A stretch of 64,000 nt of DNA from NCBI GenBank assembly GCA_035610365.1, contig CM069432.1, positions 234,016,104 to 234,080,103 on the forward strand, in the 5' to 3' direction. Below, piece after piece: positions 55,885-64,000 of the stretch (positions are counted from its first letter, which is position 1; each line of letters begins with the position of its first letter). The position numbers and the translations under genes are program-made. The stretch comes from Aquatica leii. Its lineage: Eukaryota > Arthropoda > Insecta > Coleoptera > Lampyridae. The notes beneath the pieces were generated by a model. That model saw only the letters and a list, made by a program, of their open reading frames with translations, did no database searches and was not told the DNA's origin.

Positions 55885-56945
55885 TGCTACAAGCTTCTAG
55901 TAGTTTACGAACCTGCACGGCCAACTCACTGTAGGATTAAAACCATATCTGTCGGAAAGAGGGGAGGCTCAAGTGACTTTATTTTAAAGGGCGCCAGATC
56001 TTTTTTCTTTGCAGAAATAGCTCCTGCTAGTTCAGCACAGGAGGCTCGAAGCTTGTACAAAAATGTTAAGGTTCGTAAAGCTGGAGGAAACAAAGAAAGA
56101 AACTAAATCGTTAACAATAATTGCACTTTAATTACTTTATAATGATAAATAGATTAAAATTTGAATCAATAACAATTACGAGATAAGTTGATAACATCAC
56201 AGTGAATAAATTTAGTCCAAGTACAAATATAAGCAGGTACTAAAATATCGGAAGTATCGGCAACTTACACTACACTTAAAACAAAAATGTAACCATCAGA
56301 ACATATAAAAAAAACCTTCATAAGTAAATTACATTAATAATAGTAATAATTGTCAGTTCTGAAAATAATCGTGTCTACCTGGCGACTCACAAACTACAAC
56401 AAGTAAAAGAAACATTTAAAAGAAAGTAATAGAACCGAAAACCGTATGCTGTTACAATATGTCTTTTCGTCTACGATGGTATTAGATATTAATTGCCACC
56501 GAAGAGAAATTCAATTGTGTCTGGTACTTATGCTCTTCCGTACAAAATGATATTATTTAACGGTATTAATTGATTCCGCATAGAAATTCTGCCCTTGTAT
56601 CGTAGCGTTCTTAGGTCTACAGCTTCCGATTATAATTTTTCCCTTGTAGATTTTAAACTAAGACAAGAACACCCATATTTAGCAGGTAGCGCATGGCGCT
56701 AATGAAAAGACATTAAAATTACTTTTAATCAAATAAAAGAATAAAAGCCACTTACCCTGCGTGGATTGAATTAGTTAATTAAAAGTACTTTCATTGCCCA
56801 TCGTGTCACAACACGTGGATGTTTTAAGAAAACGATTTTTAATTCACGCAGACATAGGTTATATCGTGAACGATGTTAAAGTCAAAATGCCAGTATATCG
56901 TCTTCTCAATACGAAGGGACCAACGATAGATGGCGTCGTGAAATG
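55885..56945 (-). repeat. diverged LTR of the gypsy-1 family inside gypsy-2
   Basis: On the minus strand this follows the gypsy-1 LTR from its GACGCCATCTATCG region to its 3' end. Shared blocks include CATTTTGACTTTAACATCGT, TATGTCTGCGTGAATT, CATCCACGTGTTG, GTGAGTCGCCAGGTAGACAC, GTAAGTTGCCGAT and GTTGGCCGTGCAGGTTCGTA. The first 105 bp or so of the LTR are missing. Only about two degenerate units of the 77-bp array are seen (56490-56600) against four in gypsy-1. It is clearly older than gypsy-1 and has no coding part, so it is a truncated solo LTR. Confidence 0.8.
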
Positions 56946-56974
56946 GAAAAGCAATTTTAATTAAACCAATATAC

Positions 56975-57575
56975 AGGGTAGTGCATTTTTAAATTTATGC
57001 ACGCAACACGTTCTATAAATCCATTTGATTGAGGGTATTTAGGTAATCACGTTTGAAGTGTAATTTTCCAATTTTGTAATTCGATATTAATAAATTGTGG
57101 TTCGTTATCAGTATAAAGAATTTCTGGTTTACCTAATTGCGAAAAATTATAAGCATTTAATGACATCATTACTAGTAGTTTTATTGAACATGCATTCAAT
57201 GTCCGGGTATTTGGAATAATTATTCACAATACTTAAATAGTCATTTTCTTTGTATTTAAAAAGATCTGTAGGAACAGCCTCCCACGAACCATGGGTATTG
57301 GTTTACTCATCAATAATTCTTTTTGCTGACTATTTTGGAAGCCAGACATGCTTGACAATTTATAATTAAATTTACTAATTTTCAATTTGGCCAAGAAACG
57401 ATTTGTTTTGCTCGTAACAGTGATTTTTGCATGCCTAAGTGATTGTAATGCAACTTAATTAATATATTTCTTCTGAGTGATTTTGGATTCACGATTTGAC
57501 AACCTTTGTAAATAATGCCTTTATAAATAACTAATTCAATATTCCAACCCAATACGGTCTTATTTAATTACATTT
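56975..57575 (-). pseudogene. gypsy-2 integrase relic
   Basis: Read on the minus strand in two or three frames. It starts LVIYKGIIYKGCQIVNPKSL, then the zinc-binding domain with LHYNHLGMQKSLLRAKQIVS and CQACLASK (His-His and Cys-Cys present). Next come HGSWEAVPTDLFKYKENDYL, with the first catalytic Asp in TDLF, and SIVNNYSKYPDIE. The second Asp is in EILYTDNEPQFINIE, and the Glu in YPQSNGFIERV. Stops after WPN and at several other places, plus frame changes, show that it is dead. The protein is of a different Ty3/gypsy lineage from gypsy-1, whose matching motifs read ITDNGVQF and ANPAERINR. Confidence 0.82.
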
Positions 57576-57639
57576 GCTAATTCAATCAGTTCCTTGTCTT
57601 TACCCGTATCTACTAGAATTTTGTTAAACCTTTTGGGAC

Positions 57640-58290
57640 TAACATTGATGTAGTTTATAAAATGTAACTTTCTTTATCCGTCTTTGATACTGCTGCATTT
57701 ATTTCAGATTCCACCAGATTTATTGCTTTACCCTTCCGTGAATGATCCATTTTTCATTTACGCATTTGGGCAAAATGGTATCCATTACCACATTTATTAC
57801 ACTTTTTTCCCTATATTGGACAATTATTTAACTGGTGATATTAATAACGACACCTTGAACAGCCCTCAGCGTAATTACCATTATTTTTTGTATACCCGTG
57901 TATGTTGCTTGATTAGCGTTTTGTATATCCTTGTTTACCACTTCTTTTGTATGAATTTGACCTTGGTCAATTTTTGCTAACACTCAAACTTGTACCTGTC
58001 TTTACCCCTTTACGTATTTCTGTTATTTTGTCCTTGGCACCGTCTGCTATTACTGATGTTGCTACTTTTTCTTTAGTTTTTACTTCACCCACGCTTTTTG
58101 TTTGATCTATCAGTTTCTTTATTTTGATTATCAGTTTCTTCCGTTGTTTTCCAGATTTCAATAGCTCTTGTAATATCCAATTATGTTTCTCTGAGTAATT
58201 TGTTTTTTATTTTTGGATTATAAATTCCACATACAATCCTATCTTTCATTAGTTTATCTTTAATTGCTCCAAATTCGTTGTATCACCGTT
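57640..58290 (-). pseudogene. gypsy-2 gag relic
   Basis: Minus strand: FGAIKDKLMKDRIVCGIYNP and KIKNKLLRE match the capsid C-terminal region of a Ty3/gypsy Gag ('RDRIV.GI.......RLL'). About 65 codons of Lys-rich sequence follow (58161-57967), then a zinc knuckle region KCNKCGNGYHFAQMRK near 57840-57760 with one altered Cys, and KAINLVESEINAAVSK. Protease and reverse transcriptase, which should follow, are not recognisable before the integrase begins at 57575, so 1.5 kb or more was lost. Gag starts abruptly just inside the primer-binding site, so its N-terminus is deleted too. Confidence 0.72.
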
Positions 58291-58302
58291 AATTTAACTT
58301 TA

Positions 58303-58313
58303 CGACTGCGCCA
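58303..58313 (-). promoter_or_regulatory. gypsy-2 primer-binding site
   Basis: On the minus strand TGGCGCAGTCG directly follows the LTR end CATTACA. TGGCGCAGTCG(G) is a primer-binding sequence seen in many Ty3/gypsy elements. It fixes the 5' LTR end and the orientation. Confidence 0.7.
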
Positions 58314-58467
58314 TGTAATGATTTAGGTTTTAGTTAATAAATCACCTTGTTATTTAAGTAGTTTATTTTAATATACAGGAGACCACATTACAACGTGACT
58401 ACTACAATTATACTACGTTCATACTACTACGCATAACATCATGCTTAGCGCAGACTCATTGCTTACA
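58314..58467 (-). repeat. 5' LTR of gypsy-2
   Basis: On the minus strand it begins TGTAAGCAATGAGTC and ends AATCATTACA. Direct-orientation partner of 54603-54746. Confidence 0.72.
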
Positions 58468-58918
58468 TATATTATAGAACGAGTTAATGGAATTAATGGT
58501 TTCCAGTGTTCGACGAATCGATAAGCAATCGCTATTCTGCAAGGTTGTATTCAACACTAATTTAATACAAATACATTTCATGATTCACGCCAAATCCAAA
58601 ATTTCATCCACTGAGTTAATTTGACATAAAATACAACATTTATGTCTTTATTTTTATTTAATTTTAAAACCAAAATATTGTTAATAAAATTTTTGAATTA
58701 TTTCACTTAACCTTAAGATGCAGAACATGCCGGAGAAAAAGGACAATAAGTAGATATTAGTAGATGTAGATAATAACTATATTTGAATCAGAGTTTAATA
58801 CAACTTACATGTACCATAAAGTTGTTTATTGACTTAGTTCAACAGGAATATTTAAAACAAACTGAAAAAATCTGAAATAGTAAGAAAAACATTAGTTCTC
58901 GTGACAGTAACTGTCTGT
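58468..58918. other. short stretch without recognisable gene
   Basis: Nothing recognised between gypsy-2 and the piggyBac relic; the piggyBac 3' end may lie here but no terminal repeat was found. Confidence 0.45.
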
Positions 58919-59490
58919 TCACAACCTAACACTGTGTTTATTACAAATGTTGTTTTTGCATGTCTTACAAATCAATGTGCTTTTACGGTCAGTACGAATA
59001 GGACACAATGAACATTTCTTTCTCTTGACGTCAGTTACTTTTTTAACTTTTGACAGACCGAAAATATCAATAAATGCTTAATTACTTCTATAACACTTTT
59101 TTGTTGTTTGTGAGTCATCCCATTATTGTGGTTTGGATGTTTCTTAAAAACTATAGAGGCGTTCAAAGCTGATACATTAACTATGTTAAAGCAAATGCTA
59201 ATGACCAACGTCGAGTTTGCTTTTTGCAAGTATATCTTGTTACTATTTGATTCATGGTATGTTTTCCACCTTTTGTTTGGTTATATTATAAAAAAAAATA
59301 GTTGGTTTCTCTTGGCACTATTGCTGAGAAAGTTGTCGTGACGCATGCTACTTAGCAGAATTACAAATTTGTTGTTTTTAAACGCGTAGTTTACCGCAGT
59401 AACATCAAAAAAAGACGGGATTTCTAAACAGTTTTAGTTTGTCTGGAATGTCTTGTTTGTTCTGTTTTAGTGTGCAGGCAAAATAGCTAA
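58919..59490 (-). pseudogene. piggyBac-like transposase relic, C-terminal part
   Basis: In order on the minus strand: FACTLKQNKQDIPDKLK, FKNNKFVILLSSMRHDN, TKGGKHTMNQIVTRYTCKKQ and TRRWSLAFALT. Then a frame change gives NIVNVSALNASIVFKKHPNH, and last the cysteine-rich finger CSLCPIRTDRKSTLICKTC with ICNKH, ending at a TGA (58919-58921). These are the last third of a piggyBac transposase. The catalytic stretch normally reads GGVDT(M/L)DQ; here GGKHTMNQ has lost the Asp, so it is inactive besides being frame-shifted. The CxxC...CxxC...CxxH finger that binds element ends is well kept. It is a different copy from the relic at 1.5-2.6 kb, which keeps the N-terminal two thirds. The middle of the protein, expected upstream (59.5-60.5 kb), is not convincingly readable. 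Confidence 0.82.
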
Positions 59491-62400
59491 TGGAACACAT
59501 ATGATGAAATCATGTATCGCAAAGTTTAGCCCAGAATTATGAACCTTAAGGACTAAAATATGAACAATTTCTAGTCTTAAATTCATATGCGGTGGTTCAC
59601 AAAAATCATGCCATCGATAGCGTATCCTGACCTTAATTCACATATTAAAAATATCTTGCAGCCATATTTTGCAGGTTTGCTGAGCATATATTGTGTAAAT
59701 ACGCAGCGACCTCAATAACCAACATGCTACTTATCGCCTGTTACCTTTTAATCAGGTAAAAAACCCCAGATATCATCGCGTATTTGTCAGTTTCTAGAGG
59801 CATGTTGTGAGTTCTCTTATTATCAAATCTTATATGTTTTCTTCAATCGTCGTATCGGAAAACTGACATAGTTGTTCAATATATAGAATTTGGAAATTCT
59901 TGAGAAAACAGTTTCCACCTTCGTTTCACTCTGCTTAAATAAGTAAACTGTGAGAAGCACAATTTTTTGTAAACCAACATCTTTTTATTCTTTTGATTTG
60001 TCACGATACAATCGTTTACCTTGTAAATTAGTACAGTTTACGACTTCTTCTAAAATTGCATAGTCATAAACAACTGGAAACCTGCTTTAGGTGTAAAACT
60101 CAAATTCTGCATTATTTTAAGATTTAACTTTGTTTTCACCGGATGGTTTTTCGTCTGCTTCACAAATCCTTGCTAACACAGTTTTTTCAAAGATATCACT
60201 ACAAAACCCGACACTAAGTTTTTGTCTACTTGACACCAATATAACTGTGACACAACACCTGACAATCTGACAGCAACGAAATGCATCTTTCTGAACAAGC
60301 GCTCATGTACCACTTTAAATATGCAAGTTGTAACATGCAGTTGTAATCTAATAGAAAATACTTACACGTACATAAGTTGAGAAGTCTATGTACAAACTAC
60401 TTTGACAGCAACCAAACACATAGTTGTTTAAAATCAAGCCTCAAACGCCCGTGCTGTATAAAGGCAAAATAATTGTAGAAAATATTTTCTTAGATAATTG
60501 CTTTGCAGCTTAGGTGGCATAACATAGACTGCCGGGCCCCTGTTGGGCATCCTAAATTTAATTTTTTTTTACGATTTTGTAACATATAATCGACAAATAT
60601 AACAAAAACTGTTCGGTGAATTTTTACAGCCTTTTGCACGGTTTTCCATTTTTGAAAATCGCACAAAACACAAATTTTTAACTAAGTGACAATTCAATCA
60701 CATTTCATTTGTTTTTTACCAGACCACGTCAACAACTAAACAATAAATGAATGACTCTGTCGGCTGTAACCTTGATATCTAGACATATCAATTCTAGAAA
60801 TTCCCGTTTTAGTATATCACGCAATGACTAATTTATTAGAATTCTCTACATTATCCTTTGTAGTTGCCGCGAACATGTCGAGCTTGTTACAATACTTTTA
60901 TCAAAAACTTAGTTGTTTATTTAACCACCCCACTGGTGCTTGGCATTGCGTATGTCGTCAAAACTCTTAGTTCACAGAAGAACTTGTTAGTTGAATACAA
61001 AAACCCAGAGATTTGTTGTTTTAAATAAAATTAATGTTTTAAACCAGGTTTAACTAAAATAGTACAATTTTCACATATTTTCAGCAAAATACAAATGTTT
61101 TAAAAAAAATAATTTATTTTAATATATTAATTAAAAAAATTAATTTTATATAATATTTTATAAATCACTATTCTATAGGAAACTTTAACAAACAAACAAA
61201 TGTAGATAAATACATCAATTTTGTAGAACTTGTGGTATTGTTTAGTTCAAACTTGCAATTTTAAATTTTTTTATTATCAAAATTTGATCATCTAGTAACA
61301 TAACACATACATAAATTTGAAGTTTATAGCACTTTGATAACTTGACGTTGTCAAACTTTGCTTGAACCAAACTTGTACAAACTTAAGTAAAACTTTCTAT
61401 ATTATGATTCAATATTATGTTTGTTTAAAATAAAATTGCACGCTTTATCAGAACAAAAATCTATTTTCTTGTAAATCGAAATTGATTGACAAACTAACAT
61501 TTTTAAAACAACTTCTACTAACATTATGTAACAACTTTCAGGTAAAGTAAGAGGGTAAAATTCTTATATGCTGTGTAAGTACGACCTGTAACATTAGTAA
61601 ATTGCATTGCTATTTTCAGGATTGTTCTTTTTGCGTTTTACTGAACAAAATGTTTTGCATTAACTAATTAATTGTTTGAAATCACGCAATAATTCTAATC
61701 GAAAAGTTAGAGTTCTTATTGCTGAAAATAAAACAATGAAAAACAAATACACTGTTTTGCGAACTAAATTTGAATTTCATTAATATGGAAAATCGAAATG
61801 TTCGTATAACATGTTCAATCCCTAGTAACTTATGTCTCTAATTCCGAGTTGGGTCTGTGCCATACAACGGCGAAGATAATATTTAAATTCTAATTTAATA
61901 TTCTAAGATGTCTACAAATTAAGTAATATTGCTAGTTTAGATGTACAAATTCTACATTATGTTTATGTTTTAAGTACGTTCTGCCACGCATACGTTTTAA
62001 GCGTTTAAATTGTGAATAACGTTTTTATGTTAAATGAAAGATGTTGAAAAATGTTTCATGGAACTTAAGAATTATAAATTGCGTGTATAGCTTAACCGTT
62101 TAAGAACAAATGAAAAAATTAAAATTTTGTTTTAATATAATACTAAACACAAACAAATTAATTTATGATAGTATTTTAATTTTTTTACAAAATTGTGAAT
62201 TATATGAAAAACTAAAAACACACTAAATTATCAATCATGTGTAAAGCTAAAAATCTACAGCAAATACTAAATAAATTTACTTACTTTCTAATGTATATAT
62301 GAACTAATCTAACTTAATGTTGTTTTTTATTAATTTTATGTATCCAGAACATTGTTTTTTTTTGTTGTGTATATTACAGTTTACAGACAAGATAATTTTA

Positions 62401-63478
62401 TAAATAATATGTTCTATAAAAAAATTTATTAACGTGGTATTCAATTTGGTATTATTAGAATATATTAAAAAGACATTACACAACAAACTATTTTAACTTC
62501 CTTAACATTTTTTTACTAGAATAAAAATTTCAAACATTAACTAAAAGATAATTCTGCAAATTTAATTATAAATTGTCTTTAACTAAATCAAGATTATTAT
62601 AAACAATTTAAGAGCGACGTAAGATACGCTTAAACTTACAAATAGTTCTGAAGCTATAGCCACCGATGAAACACAAAATTATTTTGTTTTCTTAAAATAA
62701 TTTTTAAATATACATGTACTTATAAAAATATTTTTTAGTTAACAAATCTTTAAACTGTAGAGAAAAAACGTAATTTAAAATATAAACATACATGTAAAAT
62801 ATAAACACGATTTATTAATTTTATTTCAGTATTTCTTTATTGATTGATTTGGTAACATATAATTAACTATAGTAATTTACCATTTTTGTATCAGCATGTA
62901 CTTAAAATATTTTGTTTAATTTAAAAAGTATTGTGAAGTAAGCAAAAATAAAGTATTTATACGTGTTGTTTGAAAAAAATTAAAATGTATTAATTTAATT
63001 ATATATTCAATTAGAAAATTGCTTGCTATCATTAAGGAATTTTAATAAGTGTTGAATTTAATTATGTATGAAGTTATTGAAATTTAAGGAAATACGTTGC
63101 GGCTTAGAATTTAAATGCTTACGTTCTATTTAATGTGTTTGTACAATAAACACTTTCCTTTTTGTTACATTAAATATATCAAATAATTTCAAAACGTTTC
63201 AGTTATTAAAGTTTATATTTGAGTCAATTTTATCTTAATTATTTATGGTTAAAATTTTCAATTTATTAATTGATAAGTTGTTTATTTCATACTAGTGCAA
63301 TTTGTCATTACAAAATAGTATATAAATTAGACTGTTTCAAAAAAATCGACAATTTTATTAATCGAATTAAATAATCGAGATATTTGTTCCTAACAAATTA
63401 TTTAAATAAAATATTTTCTGACATTAACAGTTAATAGATATTTCATTTATAATTTAAAACGAATTCGAAATGTTATCT
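59491..63478. other. AT-rich stretch without supported gene
   Basis: 59.5-60.4 kb may contain unreadable piggyBac remains. The rest is very AT-rich; frames are short and nothing is recognised. Confidence 0.5.
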
Positions 63479-63505
63479 AGGTTCAAATCCTGTCTACGGC
63501 GATTT
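63479..63505 (+). other. tRNA 3'-half-like fragment
   Basis: CTAGGTTCAAATCCTGTCTA followed by CGGCGA and a T7 run resembles the T-arm and 3' acceptor strand of a tRNA-Ser-type gene with a Pol III terminator. The T-stem is imperfect and no 5' half (A box, D-arm) is present upstream, so this is at most a tRNA or SINE fragment. Confidence 0.25.
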
Positions 63506-64000
63506 TTTTAGGAAACAAATTATTTACTAAAGGGGAAAGCAATATGGAAGTGCAAAAATATAGAGGTTAGTCGATATGACAACATAACCTCAATTTACCA
63601 TATTTGGATAAAGAAGAATTTCTAAAAAATTATAGCATGCTAGGAAGTCGACACAAACGTGTACATATTATATAAAGTGGGTAAGATGAAAAAAATGTTT
63701 AAATAAATATTGTCTAATGTGTAAAACTTAGTACTTTTACTATTATTTCTTTTAATTAAATAAAATTATAAACCTAAGTTTTCTGAATTCTCTATATTTT
63801 TAGATGTTTTTCTTTACGGCTGTTGATCATTTAATATTTGTATATTTATATGTGTTATCTTGATAGTGAACGTAAGTAAAAATGAATGAGATTTGTAAAT
63901 AAAGTTTTGTATTTTCTTTGTTCTGTTAAAATTTCAGTGGTATCTAATTTATGTTTCCCTTTTGAGATAGTATTGTAATTAAATATATTTTAGCAGTTTG
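63506..64000. other. window end without recognisable gene
   Basis: AT-rich; nothing recognised. Confidence 0.5.

Larger units (their letters stand above)
54603..58467 (-). mobile_element. old Ty3/gypsy element gypsy-2, internally deleted and interrupted
   Basis: Two direct repeats of about 150 bp (58314-58467 as 5' LTR, 54603-54746 as 3' LTR, both for the minus strand) bound gag, integrase and pol C-terminal pieces in the correct order. A primer-binding site lies just inside the 5' LTR. The protease-to-RNase H region is mostly gone. A gypsy-1-family LTR (55885-56945) sits between integrase core and C-terminus. No clean target duplication was found. Confidence 0.75.

Overview
This window looks like AT-rich, gene-poor nuclear DNA from an animal, most likely an arthropod. 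I found no host gene that I can support: no long uninterrupted frame matches a cellular protein, and no convincing exon series is visible. What can be read is a dense layer of transposable elements of very different ages. The mix of BEL/Pao and Ty3/gypsy LTR elements, Penelope-like elements, piggyBac, Tc1/mariner and hAT is typical of invertebrate genomes. All element names are family-level calls made by eye from protein motifs.

Layout. 1-4.5 kb: a decayed piggyBac-like transposase (+) and a short Penelope-like GIY-YIG remnant (-). 4.5-12 kb: a candidate solo LTR, two arms of an old inverted duplication (5.2-5.8 and 11.5-12.0 kb), a dead Tc1-like transposase (-), a 293-bp hAT-type MITE with a perfect 8-bp target-site duplication (TSD), and a long-TIR Tc1-like element that keeps only its DNA-binding domain. 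12-18 kb: almost nothing recognisable. 18.1-20.7 kb: a broken gene (-) of a widespread transposon-associated protein family. 21.7-27.1 kb: a degraded BEL/Pao element (BEL-1). 27.6-28.1 kb: a degenerate inverted repeat that looks like Penelope pseudo-LTRs with hammerhead ribozyme remains.

30.8-48.9 kb is a three-level nest. A young BEL/Pao element (BEL-2, LTRs differing by one base, 5-bp TSD CCACT) was hit exactly at its 3' edge by a 12.1-kb Ty3/gypsy element (gypsy-1, 1.47-kb LTRs, 4-bp TSD ACAC). The gag gene of gypsy-1 was then hit by a 1,957-bp solo-LTR-like insertion with 4-bp TSD TCGG. Each layer can be peeled off to the base, which gives the order of events.

53.0-54.3 kb is a 5'-truncated Penelope-like element whose GIY-YIG endonuclease frame lies between inverted pseudo-LTRs. 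Each pseudo-LTR carries a good hammerhead ribozyme motif. 54.6-58.5 kb is an old Ty3/gypsy element (gypsy-2, -) with 150-bp LTRs, a recognisable primer-binding site, gag, integrase and pol C-terminus. It is interrupted by a diverged LTR of the gypsy-1 family. 58.9-59.5 kb is the C-terminal part of a second piggyBac transposase (-). The last 4.5 kb holds no recognisable gene.

LTRs supply promoters and poly(A) signals, tRNA-primed reverse transcription starts at the primer-binding sites, and Gag/Pol proteins make and insert the copies. No element here is fully intact as read, although BEL-2 is close. I did not find a convincing new cellular system. The most interesting signals are the hammerhead motifs and the base-precise nested insertions.
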